Assembly: GCA_949130495.1 (NCBI GenBank)
Contig: OX422208.1
Span: forward strand, 397,132,561-397,196,560
DNA: 64,000 nt
Direction of reading: 5' to 3'
Origin: Sambucus nigra
Taxonomy: Eukaryota; Streptophyta; Magnoliopsida; Dipsacales; Adoxaceae
Shown here: positions 35,561 through 47,667 of the stretch, in pieces
Layout: each line of letters begins with the position of its first letter
Position numbering within the stretch: the stretch's first letter is position 1
The notes under the pieces: generated by a model
What the model saw: only the letters and a program-made list of their open reading frames with translations
Database searches by the model: none
Told to the model about the DNA's origin: nothing
Made by a program: the position numbers and the translations under genes

Positions 35561-38500
35561 TATTCTCCAAACGGGAGACCCGGGACTATGCGGTCAGTTC
35601 CACCAAGTTACAATGGTCCCGTGCGAGGTGTTTGTGCCTCCCGCGAGGTGATTTGGGGGCTGGTTTCAGTTTTCACCCATTAATCAGATGTTTTCAACTC
35701 TAAGTGTAATTTGTCCAAATTATCGTCATACTCTCGAACTGGGAGACCCGAGACTATGCGGTCAGTTCCAACAAGTTACATTGGTCCCGTTCGAGGTGTT
35801 TGTGCCTCCTACAGGGGAGCTGGTTTGAGTTTTCACCCTTTAACGACCTGTTTTCAAGTCTAAGTGTGATCATTGCAAATTGTCATCATACCCCCGAACC
35901 GGGAGACCCGGGACTACGCGATAAGTACCTACAAGTTACATTGGTCCCGTGCGAGGTGTTCGTGCCTCCTACGGGGTCGTTTCGGGGATGTTTTGGATTT
36001 TCACCCTTTAACGGGCTGTTTTTAAGTCTAAGTGTGATTTTTACAAATTATCATCATACAATCCAACCAGGAGACCCGGGACTACGCGGTTAGTTCCTAC
36101 AAGTTACATTGGTCCCGTGCGAGGTGTTCGTGCTTCCTACGAGGTCGTTTGGGGTTGGTTTGCGTTTTCACCCCTTAACGGGCTATTTTCAAGTCTATAT
36201 GTGATTTTTGCAAATTATCATCATACTCTCCAACCGAGAGACCCAGGACTACGCGGTCAGTTCCTACAAGTTACATTGGTTCCGTACGAGGTGTTCATGC
36301 CTCCTACGGGGTCATTTGGGGGTTGGTTTGGGTTTTTAACCTTTAACGGCCTGTTTTCAAGTCTAAGTGTGATCTTTGCAAATTATCGTCATACCCTCAA
36401 ACTGAGAGACTCGGGAGTACGCGGTCAGAACCTACAAGTTACATTGGTCCCGTACGAGGTGTTCGTGCCTCCTACGGGGTCGTTTGGGGGCTGGTTTGGA
36501 TTTTCACCCTTTAACGGGTTGTTTTCAAATCTAAGTGTGATTTTTGTAAATTATCATCATACTATCCAACCGAGAGACCCGGGACTCCGCGGTCAGTTCC
36601 AACAAGTTACATTGGTCCCGTGCGAGGTGTTCGTGTCTCCCGTGAGGTCGTTTGGGGGTTGGCTTGGGTTTTCACCCCTTAACGGGCTGTTTTCAAGTCT
36701 ACGAGTGATTTTTGCAAATTATCATCATACTCTCCAACCGAGAGACCCGGGACTACGCGGTCAGTTCCTACAAGTTACATTGGTTCCGTGCGAGGTGTTC
36801 ATGCCTCCTACGGGGTCGTTTGGGGGTTGGTTTTGGCTTTCACCCTTTAACGGCCTGTTTTCAAGTCTAAGTGTGATTTTTGCAAATTATCCTCATTCTC
36901 TCAAACCGGGAGACCCGAGACTACATGGTCAGTTCATACAAGTTACATTGGTCCCGTGCGAGGTGTTCGTGCCTCCTACGGGATCGTTTGGGGGCTGGTT
37001 TGGGTTTTCACCCTTTAATGGCTTGTTTTCAATTTTAAGTGCGATTTTTGCAAATTATCATCATACTCTCAAATCGGGAGACCCGGGACTACGCGGTCAT
37101 TTCCAAAAAGTTACATTGTATCAGTGCGTGGTGTCCGTGCCTCCTATGGGGTCGTTTGGGGGCTGGTTTGGGTTTTCACCCTTTGACGGACGGTTTTCAA
37201 GTTTTAATTCTGATTTTGGTAAATTATCATCATACCCTCGAACTGAGAGACCCGGGAGTACGTGGTCAGTTCCTACAAGTTACGTTGGTCCTGTGCAAGG
37301 TGTTCGTGCCTCCTACGGGATGGTTTGGGGGCTGGTTTGGGTTTTCACCCTTTAATGGCTTATTTTCAATTCTAAGTGTGATTTTTGTAAATTATCATCA
37401 TACTCTCCAACAGAGAGACCCGAGACTCCGCGGTCAGTTCCTATAAGTTACATTGGTCCCGTGCGAGGTGTTCGTGCCTCCTACGGGGTCGTTTGGGGGC
37501 TGGTTTGGATTTTCACCCTTTAACGGGCTGTTTAGAGTCTCACTGTGATTTTTGTAAATTATCGTCATACACTCCAACCGGGAGACTCGGGACTACGCGG
37601 TCAGTTCCTACAAGTTACATTGGTTCCGTGCGAGGTGTTCATGCCTCCTATGGGGTCGTTTGGGGGTTGGTTTGGGTTTTCACCCTTTAACGGCCTGTTT
37701 TCAAGTCTAAGTGTGTTTTTTGCAAATTATCGTCATACTCTCAAACCGGGAGACCCGAGATTACATGGTCAGTTCCTAGAAGTTACATTGGTCCCGTGCG
37801 AGGTGTTCATTCCTCCTATGGGGTCATTTGGGGGCTAATTTGGGTTTTATCCCTTTAACGGCCTATTTTCAAGTCTAAGTGTGATTTTTGCAAATTATCA
37901 TCATACTCTCAAACCGGGAGACTTGAGACTACGGGGTCAGTTCCTACAAGTTACATTGGTCTAGTGCAACATGTTTGTGCCTCCTATGGGGTCGTTTGGG
38001 GGCTGGTTTTTGTTTTCACCCTTTAACGGCCTGTTTTCAAGTCTAAGTGTGATTTTTGCAAATTATCGTCATACTCTCGAACCGGGAGACCCGAGACTAC
38101 ATGGTCAGTTCATACAAGTTACATTGGTCCCGTGCGAGGTGTTCGTGCCTCCTATGGGATCGTTTGGGGGTTGGTTTGGGTTTTCACCCTTTAATGGCTT
38201 GTTTTCAATTTTAAGTGCGATTTTTGCAAATTATCATCATACTCTCAAATCGGGAGACCCGGGACTACGCGGTCATTTCCTAAAAGTTACATTGTATCAG
38301 TGCGTGGTGTCCGTGCCTCCTACGGGGTCGTTTGGGGGCTGGTTTGGGTTTTCACCCTTTAACGGACGGTTTTCAAGTTTTAATTCTGATTTTGGTAAAT
38401 TATCATCATACCCTCGATCTGAGAGACCCGGGAGTACGTGGTCAGTTCCTACAAGTTACGTTGGTCCTGTGCGAGGTGTTCGTGCCTCCTACGGGATGGT

Positions 38501-38645
38501 TTGGGGGCTGGTTTGGGTTTTCACCCTTTAATGGCTTGTTTTCAATTCTAAGTGTGATTTTTGTAAATTATCATCATACTCTCCAACAGAGAGACCCGAG
38601 ACTCCGCGGTCAGTTCCTACAAGTTACATTGGTCCCGTGCGAGGT
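34855..38645 (+). repeat. Large HOR block (~3.8 kb), left copy of the 5,191-bp-spaced pair
   Basis: This block recurs at 40045-43836 with constant offset 5,191 bp. From about 36117 to 38640 I saw no difference between the copies in the lines I compared. In the left part a few changes separate them, such as GAGACTCGAGAC at 35071 against GAGACCCGGGAC at 40262. Inside is a 412-codon open frame (36117-37355), identical in the other copy. I take this as identity of recent duplicates and not as coding constraint. Confidence 0.93.
36870..38045 (+). repeat. 7-mer HOR unit (1,176 bp), first occurrence
   Basis: Seven monomers make exactly 1,176 bp. About half of a second unit follows, to about 38645, before the array switches at the GGGGTATAGTTTGGG junction. 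Marks are TTTTAAGTGCGATTTTTGC, ACATTGTATCAGTGCGTGG, CTGATTTTGGTAAATTATC, ACGGGATGGTTTGGGGG and CCAACAGAGAGACCC. The ATCAGTGCGTGG variant replaces the normal CCGTGCGAGG core and is also found at about 46160 and 46830. Confidence 0.85.
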
Positions 38646-38649
38646 GTTC

Positions 38650-40044
38650 GTGCCTCCTATGGGGTCATTTGGGGTATAGTTTGGGTTTTAACACTTTAAC
38701 AGCCTGTTTTCAAGTCTAAGTGTGATTTTTGCAAATTATCATCATACTCTCAGATCGGGAGACCCGGGACTACGCGGTCAGTTCATACAAGTTACATTGG
38801 TCCCGTGCGAGGTGTTCGTGCCTCCTATGGGGTCGTTTGGGGGCTGGTTTAGGTTTTCACCCTTTATCGGCCTGTTTTCCAGTCTAAGTGTGATTTTTAT
38901 AAATTATCGTCATACTCTCGAACTGGGAGACCCGGGAGTACGTGGTCAGTTCCTACAAGTTACATTGGTCCTGTGCGAGGTGTTCGTGCCTCCTATGGGA
39001 TCGTTTGGGGACTGGTTTGGGTTTTCACCCTTTGATGGCCTGTTTTCAATTCTAAGTGTGATTTTTGCAAATTATCGTCATACTCTCAAACTGGGAGACC
39101 CGGGACTACCCAGTCAGTTCCTACATGTTACATTGGTCCCGTGCGAGGTGTTCGTACCTCCTATGGGGTCGTTTGGGGGTTGGTTTGGGTTTTCAACCTT
39201 TAACGGTCTGTTTTCAAGACTAAGTGTGATTTTTACATATTATCATCATATTCTCCAAACGGGAGACCCGGGACTATGCGGTCAGTTCCACCAAGTTACA
39301 ATGGTCCCGTGCGAGGTGTTTGTGCCTCCCGCGAGGTGATTTGGGGGCTGGTTTCAGTTTTCACCCATTAATCAGATGTTTTCAACTCTAAGTGTAATTT
39401 GTCCAAATTATCGTCATACTCTCGAACTGGGAGACCCGAGACTATGCGGTCAGTTCCAACAAGTTACATTGGTCCCGTTCGAGGTGTTTGTGCCTCCTAC
39501 AGGGGAGCTGGTTTGAGTTTTCACCCTTTAACGACCTGTTTTCAAGTCTAAGTGTGATCATTGCAAATTGTCATCATACCCCCGAACCGGGAGACCCGGG
39601 ACTACGCGATAAGTACCTACAAGTTACATTGGTCCCGTGCGAGGTGTTCGTGCCTCCTACGGGGTCGTTTCGGGGATGTTTTGGATTTTCACCCTTTAAC
39701 GGGCTGTTTTTAAGTCTAAGTGTGATTTTTACAAATTATCATCATACAATCCAACCAGGAGACCCGGGACTACGCGGTTAGTTCCTACAAGTTACATTGG
39801 TCCCGTGCGAGGTGTTTGTGCTTCCTACGAGGTCGTTTGGGGTTGGTTTGCGTTTTCACCCCTTAACGGGCTATTTTCAAGTCTATATGTGATTTTTGCA
39901 AATTATCATCATACTCTCCAACCGAGAGACCCAGGACTACGCGGTCAGTTCCTACAAGTTACATTGGTTCCGTACGAGGTGTTCATGCCTCCTACGGGGT
40001 CATTTGGGGGTTGGTTTGGGTTTTTAACCTTTAACGGCCTGTTT
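38650..40044 (+). repeat. Extra copy of the 1,503-bp 9-mer inserted between the 3.8-kb blocks
   Basis: Joined to the 7-mer HOR near 38650, where GTGTTCGTGCCTCCTATGG runs into GGTCATTTGGGGTATAG. Offset from 31181 is 7,541 bp, and it shares both private variants of the copy at 30988-32520 (CAGATCGGGAGACCCGGG and GGGAGTACGTGG). It adds its own GTGTTTGTGCTTCC near 39813. It is followed 1,503 bp later by another copy, starting near 40045. Confidence 0.9.
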
Positions 40045-43000
40045 TCAAGTCTAAGTGTGATTTTTACAAATTATCATCTTACTCTCAAATCGGGAGACCC
40101 GGGACTACGTGGTCAGTTCCTACAAGTTACATTGGTCCCGTGCGAGGTGTTCGTTCCTCCTATGGGGTCATTTGGGGTATAGTTTGGGTTTTAACACTTT
40201 AACAGCCTGTTTTCAAGTCTAAGTGTGATTTTTGCAAATTATCATCATACTCTCAGATCGGGAGACCCGGGACTACGCGGTCAGTTCATACAAGTTACAT
40301 TGGTCCCGTGCGAGGTGTTCGTGCCTCCTATGGGGTCGTTTGGGGGCTGGTTTAGGTTTTCACCCTTTATCGGCCTGTTTTCCAGTCTAAGTGTGATTTT
40401 TATAAATTATCGTCATACTCTCGAACTGGGAGACCCGGGACTACGTGGTCAGTTCCTACAAGTTACATTGGTCCTGTGCGAGGTGTTCGTGCCTCCTATG
40501 GGATCGTTTGGGGACTGGTTTGGGTTTTCACCCTTTGATGGCCTGTTTTCAATTCTATGTGTGATTTTTGCAAATTATCGTCATACTCTCAAACTGGGAG
40601 ACCCGGGACTACCCAGTCAGTTCCTACATGTTACATTGGTCCCGTGCGAGGTGTTCGTACCTCCTATGGGGTCGTTTGGGGGTTGGTTTGGGTTTTCAAC
40701 CTTTAACGGTCTGTTTTCAAGACTAAGTGTGATTTTTACATATTATCATCATATTCTCCAAACGGGAGACCCGGGACTATGCGGTCAGTTCCACCAAGTT
40801 ACAATGGTCCCGTGCGAGGTGTTTGTGCCTCCCGCGAGGTGATTTGGGGGCTGGTTTCAGTTTTCACCCATTAATCAGATGTTTTCAACTCTAAGTGTAA
40901 TTTGTCCAAATTATCGTCATACTCTCGAACTGGGAGACCCGAGACTATGCGGTCAGTTCCAACAAGTTACATTGGTCCCGTTCGAGGTGTTTGTGCCTCC
41001 TACAGGGGAGCTGGTTTGAGTTTTCACCCTTTAACGACCTGTTTTCAAGTCTAAGTGTGATCATTGCAAATTGTCATCATACCCCCGAACCGGGAGACCC
41101 GGGACTACGCGATAAGTACCTACAAGTTACATTGGTCCCGTGCGAGGTGTTCGTGCCTCCTACGGGGTCGTTTCGGGGATGTTTTGGATTTTCACCCTTT
41201 AACGGGCTGTTTTTAAGTCTAAGTGTGATTTTTACAAATTATCATCATACAATCCAACCAGGAGACCCGGGACTACGCGGTTAGTTCCTACAAGTTACAT
41301 TGGTCCCGTGCGAGGTGTTCGTGCTTCCTACGAGGTCGTTTGGGGTTGGTTTGCGTTTTCACCCCTTAACGGGCTATTTTCAAGTCTATATGTGATTTTT
41401 GCAAATTATCATCATACTCTCCAACCGAGAGACCCAGGACTACGCGGTCAGTTCCTACAAGTTACATTGGTTCCGTACGAGGTGTTCATGCCTCCTACGG
41501 GGTCATTTGGGGGTTGGTTTGGGTTTTTAACCTTTAACGGCCTGTTTTCAAGTCTAAGTGTGATCTTTGCAAATTATCGTCATACCCTCAAACTGAGAGA
41601 CTCGGGAGTACGCGGTCAGAACCTACAAGTTACATTGGTCCCGTACGAGGTGTTCGTGCCTCCTACGGGGTCGTTTGGGGGCTGGTTTGGATTTTCACCC
41701 TTTAACGGGTTGTTTTCAAATCTAAGTGTGATTTTTGTAAATTATCATCATACTATCCAACCGAGAGACCCGGGACTCCGCGGTCAGTTCCAACAAGTTA
41801 CATTGGTCCCGTGCGAGGTGTTCGTGTCTCCCGTGAGGTCGTTTGGGGGTTGGCTTGGGTTTTCACCCCTTAACGGGCTGTTTTCAAGTCTACGAGTGAT
41901 TTTTGCAAATTATCATCATACTCTCCAACCGAGAGACCCGGGACTACGCGGTCAGTTCCTACAAGTTACATTGGTTCCGTGCGAGGTGTTCATGCCTCCT
42001 ACGGGGTCGTTTGGGGGTTGGTTTTGGCTTTCACCCTTTAACGGCCTGTTTTCAAGTCTAAGTGTGATTTTTGCAAATTATCCTCATTCTCTCAAACCGG
42101 GAGACCCGAGACTACATGGTCAGTTCATACAAGTTACATTGGTCCCGTGCGAGGTGTTCGTGCCTCCTACGGGATCGTTTGGGGGCTGGTTTGGGTTTTC
42201 ACCCTTTAATGGCTTGTTTTCAATTTTAAGTGCGATTTTTGCAAATTATCATCATACTCTCAAATCGGGAGACCCGGGACTACGCGGTCATTTCCAAAAA
42301 GTTACATTGTATCAGTGCGTGGTGTCCGTGCCTCCTATGGGGTCGTTTGGGGGCTGGTTTGGGTTTTCACCCTTTGACGGACGGTTTTCAAGTTTTAATT
42401 CTGATTTTGGTAAATTATCATCATACCCTCGAACTGAGAGACCCGGGAGTACGTGGTCAGTTCCTACAAGTTACGTTGGTCCTGTGCAAGGTGTTCGTGC
42501 CTCCTACGGGATGGTTTGGGGGCTGGTTTGGGTTTTCACCCTTTAATGGCTTATTTTCAATTCTAAGTGTGATTTTTGTAAATTATCATCATACTCTCCA
42601 ACAGAGAGACCCGAGACTCCGCGGTCAGTTCCTATAAGTTACATTGGTCCCGTGCGAGGTGTTCGTGCCTCCTACGGGGTCGTTTGGGGGCTGGTTTGGA
42701 TTTTCACCCTTTAACGGGCTGTTTAGAGTCTCACTGTGATTTTTGTAAATTATCGTCATACACTCCAACCGGGAGACTCGGGACTACGCGGTCAGTTCCT
42801 ACAAGTTACATTGGTTCCGTGCGAGGTGTTCATGCCTCCTATGGGGTCGTTTGGGGGTTGGTTTGGGTTTTCACCCTTTAACGGCCTGTTTTCAAGTCTA
42901 AGTGTGTTTTTTGCAAATTATCGTCATACTCTCAAACCGGGAGACCCGAGATTACATGGTCAGTTCCTAGAAGTTACATTGGTCCCGTGCGAGGTGTTCA

Positions 43001-43836
43001 TTCCTCCTATGGGGTCATTTGGGGGCTAATTTGGGTTTTATCCCTTTAACGGCCTATTTTCAAGTCTAAGTGTGATTTTTGCAAATTATCATCATACTCT
43101 CAAACCGGGAGACTTGAGACTACGGGGTCAGTTCCTACAAGTTACATTGGTCTAGTGCAACATGTTTGTGCCTCCTATGGGGTCGTTTGGGGGCTGGTTT
43201 TTGTTTTCACCCTTTAACGGCCTGTTTTCAAGTCTAAGTGTGATTTTTGCAAATTATCGTCATACTCTCGAACCGGGAGACCCGAGACTACATGGTCAGT
43301 TCATACAAGTTACATTGGTCCCGTGCGAGGTGTTCGTGCCTCCTATGGGATCGTTTGGGGGTTGGTTTGGGTTTTCACCCTTTAATGGCTTGTTTTCAAT
43401 TTTAAGTGCGATTTTTGCAAATTATCATCATACTCTCAAATCGGGAGACCCGGGACTACGCGGTCATTTCCTAAAAGTTACATTGTATCAGTGCGTGGTG
43501 TCCGTGCCTCCTACGGGGTCGTTTGGGGGCTGGTTTGGGTTTTCACCCTTTAACGGACGGTTTTCAAGTTTTAATTCTGATTTTGGTAAATTATCATCAT
43601 ACCCTCGATCTGAGAGACCCGGGAGTACGTGGTCAGTTCCTACAAGTTACGTTGGTCCTGTGCGAGGTGTTCGTGCCTCCTACGGGATGGTTTGGGGGCT
43701 GGTTTGGGTTTTCACCCTTTAATGGCTTGTTTTCAATTCTAAGTGTGATTTTTGTAAATTATCATCATACTCTCCAACAGAGAGACCCGAGACTCCGCGG
43801 TCAGTTCCTACAAGTTACATTGGTCCCGTGCGAGGT
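40045..43836 (+). repeat. Large HOR block (~3.8 kb), right copy of the 5,191-bp-spaced pair
   Basis: Second copy of 34855-38645. It begins with a 1,503-bp-type unit carrying GAGACCCGGGAC near 40262 and a private TTCTATGTGTG near 40553, then continues through the 7-mer HOR. The two copies part near 43836. This copy goes on with another 7-mer unit, while the left copy jumped back to the 9-mer. The pair therefore records alternative outcomes of exchange at the same monomer position. Confidence 0.93.
42060..43235 (+). repeat. 7-mer HOR unit (1,176 bp), second occurrence, copy 1
   Basis: Same unit as 36870-38045, offset 5,191 bp. Within the array it pairs with the following unit at exactly 1,176 bp. 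Differences from that copy include GTGCAAGGTG near 42485 against GTGCGAGGTG, and CTCGAACTGAG near 42428 against CTCGATCTGAG. Confidence 0.87.
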
Positions 43837-44390
43837 GTTCGTGCCTCCTACGGGGTCGTTTGGGGGCTGGTTTGGATTTTCACCCTTTAACGGGCTGTTT
43901 AGAGTCTCACTGTGATTTTTGTAAATTATCGTCATACACTCCAACCGGGAGACTCGGGACTACGCGGTCAGTTCCTACAAGTTACATTGGTTCCGTGCGA
44001 GGTGTTCATGCCTCCTATGGGGTCGTTTGGGGGTTGGTTTGGGTTTTCACCCTTTAACGGCCTGTTTTCAAGTCTAAGTGTGTTTTTTGCAAATTATCGT
44101 CATACTCTCAAACCGGGAGACCCGAGATTACATGGTCAGTTCCTAGAAGTTACATTGGTCCCGTGCGAGGTGTTCATTCCTCCTATGGGGTCATTTGGGG
44201 GATAATTTGGGTTTTATCCCTTTAACGGCCTATTTTCAAGTCTAAGTGTGATTTTTGTAAATTATCATCATACTCTCAAACCGGGAGACTTGAGACAACG
44301 GGGTCAGTTCCTACAAGTTACATTGGTCCAGTGCAACATGTTTGTGCCTCCTATGGGGTCGTTTGGGGGCTGGTTTTGGTTTTCACCCTT
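43236..44390 (+). repeat. 7-mer HOR unit (1,176 bp), second occurrence, copy 2
   Basis: Completes the 7-mer doublet. Similarity to the first copy weakens after about 44250 (GACAACGGGG, TTTAACCGCC, GTGTCATTTTTGC, CGTCCTACTC). It fades out near 44390, so this is the downstream limit of the recently homogenised zone. Confidence 0.85.
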
Positions 44391-45240
44391 TAACCGCCTG
44401 TTTTCAAGTCTAAGTGTCATTTTTGCAAATTATCGTCCTACTCTCGAACCGGGAGACCCGGGACTACGTGGTCAGTTCCTATAAGTTACATTGGTCCCGT
44501 GCGAGGTGTTCGTGCCTCCTACGGGATCGTTTGGGGGCTGGTTTGGTTTTCACCCTTTAATGGCTTATTTTCAATTCTAAATGTGATTTTTGCAAATTAT
44601 CATCATACTCTCAAACCGGCAGACTCGGGACAACGCGATCAGTTTCTCCAAGTTACATTGGTTCCGTGCGAGGTGATCGTGCCTCCTACGGGGTCGTTTG
44701 TGTGCTAGTTTGGGTTTTCACCCTTTAACGGGCGGCTTTCAAGTCTTAATTGTGATTTTGGAAAATTATCATCATACCCTCGAACCGGGAGACCCGGGAG
44801 TACGCAGTCAGTACCTACAAGTTACATTGGTCCCGTACGAGGTGTTCGTGCCTTCTACGGGGTCGTTTGGGGGCTGGTTTTGATTTTCACCCTTTAACGG
44901 GCTGTTTAGAGTCACAGTGTGATTTTTGCAAATTATCATCATACACTCGAATCGGGAGACCCGGGTCTACGCGGTCAGTTCCTACAAGTTACATAGGTCC
45001 CGTACGAGGTGTTCGTGCCTCCTACGGGGTCGATTGGGGGTTGGTTTGGGTTTTCACCCTTTAACGGTTTATTTTCAAGTCTATGTGTGATTTCTGCAAA
45101 TTATTGTCATACTCTCCAACCGAGGGACCCGGGACTACGCGGTTAGTTCCAACAAGTTACATTGGTCCCGTGCGAGGTGTTCGTGCCTCCTATATGGGAA
45201 CTGGTTTGAGTTTTCACCCGTTAACGACTTGTTTTCAAGT
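43985..45240 (+). repeat. Block repeated at 47668-48925 (3,683-bp offset), left copy
   Basis: About seven monomers whose ordered variants recur 3,683 bp downstream: GTGTTCATTCCTCC, AATTTGGGTTTTATC, GCGACATG or GCAACATG, CCGGCAGACCC or CCGGCAGACTC, TCTTAATTGTGATTTTGG followed by TTTAGAGTCACAG, GTGATTTCTGC, and an 8-bp-deleted monomer (45191 and 48871). Here the deleted monomer reads TATATGGGAACTGG. Beyond it the relation continues at about 45410-45930 and 48930-49450, one monomer out of step. Confidence 0.78.
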
Positions 45241-45901
45241 CTAAGTGTCATCTTTGCAAATTATCATCATTCCTTCGAATCGGGAGACCCGGGACTACGC
45301 GATCAGTACCTACAAGTTACATTGGTCCCGTGCGAGGTGTTCGTGCCTCCCACGGGGTCATTTGGGGGCTGGTTTGGATTTTCACCCTTTAACGGGCTGT
45401 TTCAAGTCTAAGTGTGATTTTTGCAAATTATCATCATACTCTCGAACCGGGAGACCCAGGACTACGTGGTCAGTTCCTACAAGGTACATTGGTCCCGTGC
45501 GAGGTGTTCGTGCCTCCTACGGGATCGTTTGGGGGCTGGTTTGGGTTTTCACCCTTTAATGGCTTGTTTTCAATTCTAAGTGTGATTTTTGCAAATTATC
45601 ATCATACTCTCAAACCGGGAGACCCGGGACTACGCGATCAGTTCCTACAAGTTACATTAGTTCGGTGCGATGTGTTCGTGCCTCCTACGGGGTCGTTTGG
45701 GGGTTGGTTTGGGTTTTCACCCTTTAACAGGCGGTTTTCAAGTCTTAAGTGTCATTTTGGCAAATTATCATCATACCCTCGAACTGGGAGACCCGGGAGA
45801 ACGCAGTCAGTACCAACAAGTTAAATTGGTCTCGTGCGAGGTGTCCGTGCCTCCTACGGGGTCGTTTGGGGGCTTGTTTGGATTTTCACCCTTTAACGGG
45901 C

Positions 45902-46571
45902 TCTTTAGAGTCTCAGTGTGATTTTTGCAAATTATCCTCATAGACTCAAACCGGAAGACCCGGGACTACACGATCAGTTCCTACAAGTTACATTGGTCAC
46001 GTGCGAGGTGTTCGTGCCTCCTATGGGATCGTTTGGGGGCTGGTTTGGTTTTCACCCTTTAATGGCTTGTTTCCAATTCTAAGTGCGATTTTTGCAAATT
46101 ATCATCGTACTCTCAAATCGGGAGACCCGGGACTATGCGATCTGTTCGTACAAGTTACATTGGATCAGTGCGTGGTTTTTGTGCATCCTACGGGGTCGTT
46201 TGAGGGCTGGTTTGGGTTTTCACCCTTTAACGGCCGGTTTTCAAGTCTTAATTGTGATTTTGGTAAATTATCGTCATACCATCGAACCGAGAGACCCGAG
46301 AGTACGTGGTCAGTTCCTACAAGTTACGTTGGTCCCGTGCCAGGTGTTCGTGCCTCCTACGAGATCGTTTGGGGGCTGGTTTGGGTTTTCACACTTTAAT
46401 GGCTTGTTTTCAATTCTTAGTGTGATTCTTGTAAATTATTATCATACTCTCCAACCGAGAGACCCGAGACTCCCCGGTCAGTTCCTACAAGTTACATAGG
46501 TCCCGTGCGAGGTGTTCGTGCCTCCAACGGGTCGTTTGGTGGCTGGTTTGGATTTTCACCCTTTATCGGGC
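45902..46571 (+). repeat. 4-mer HOR unit (670 bp), copy 1
   Basis: Four monomers repeated directly in the next block at offset 670 bp. Marks are TTTAGAGTCTCAGTG, GGTTTGGTTTTCACC, GTTTCCAATTCTAAGTG, ATCAGTGCGTGG, and TAATTGTGATTTTGG with CATACCATCG. The type order is the same as in the 7-mer HOR near 37.0-37.5 and 42.2-42.7 kb, so this is a more diverged relative of that HOR. Confidence 0.83.
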
Positions 46572-47240
46572 TATTTAGAGTCTCAGTGTGATTTTTGCAA
46601 ATTATCATCATACACTCGAACCGGGAGACCCGGGACTACACGATCAATTCCTACAAGTTACATTGGTCCCGTGCGAGGTGTTCGTGCCTCCTACGGGATC
46701 GTTTGGCGACTGGTTTGGTTTTCACCCTTTAATGGCTTGTTTCCAATTCTAAGTGAGATTTTTGCAAATTATCATCATACTCTCAAATCGGGAGACCCGG
46801 GACTACGCGATCAGTTCCTAAAAGTTACATTGGATCAGTGCGTGGTGTTCGGGCCTCCTACGGGGTCGTTTGGGGGCTCGTTTGGGTTTTCACCCTTTAA
46901 CGGGCGGTTTTTAAGTCTTAATTGTGATTTTGGCAAATTATCGTCATACCATCGAACTGAGAGACCCGAGAGTACGTGGTCAGTTCCTACAAGTTACGCT
47001 GGTCCCGTGCGAGGTGTTCGTGCCTCCTACGGGATCGTTTGGGAGCTGGTTTGGGTTTTCACCCTTTAATGGCTTGTTTTCAATTCTAAGTGTGATTTCT
47101 GTAAATTATCATCATACTCTCCAACCGAGACACCCGAGACTCCACGGTCAGTTCCTATAAGTTACATAGGTCCCGTGCGAGGTGTTCGTGCCTCGTACGG
47201 GGTCGTTTGGAGGATGGTTTGGATTTTCACCCTTTAACGG
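46572..47240 (+). repeat. 4-mer HOR unit (670 bp), copy 2
   Basis: Direct copy of the preceding unit with scattered substitutions: AGTGAGATTTTTGC near 46753 against AGTGCGATTTTTGC, GTGTTCGGGCC near 46846, and TACGCTGGTCCC near 46996. A third TTTAGAGTCTCAGTG monomer follows near 47243, but it continues into a different series. Confidence 0.83.
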
Positions 47241-47667
47241 GCTGTTTAGAGTCTCAGTGTGATTTTTGTAAATTATCATCATACACTCCAACCGGGAGAC
47301 TCGGGACTATGCGGTCAGTTCCTACAAGTTACATTGGTCCCGTGCGAGGTGTTCGTGCCTCCTACGGGGTCGTTTGGGGGTTGGTTTGAGTTTTCACCCT
47401 CTAATGGGTTGTTTTCAAATCTATGTGTGATTTTTGCAAATTATCATCATACTCTCCAACCGAGAGATCCTGGACTACGCGATCATTTCCAACAAGTTAC
47501 ATTGGTCCTGTGCGAGATGTTCGTGCCTCCCACGAGGTCGTTTGGGGGTTGGTTTGGGTTTTCACCCCTTAATGGGTTATTTTCAAGTCTATGTGTGATT
47601 TTTGCAAATTATCATCATACTCTCCAACCGAGAGACCCGGGACTATGCGTTCAGTTCCAACAACTTA

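Noticed and set aside
36117..37355. 412-codon forward open frame, repeated identically at 41308-42546, plus a 394-codon frame at 14896-16080 and many shorter ones
   Set aside because: They translate the satellite. The consensus has one stop-free forward frame and a period divisible by three, so long frames are automatic. Stops arise freely (CTGG to CTAG, GGATAG), indels shift the frame, start codons are incidental, and all three forward frames yield overlapping frames. The repeated 56-residue pattern resembles no domain I recognise.
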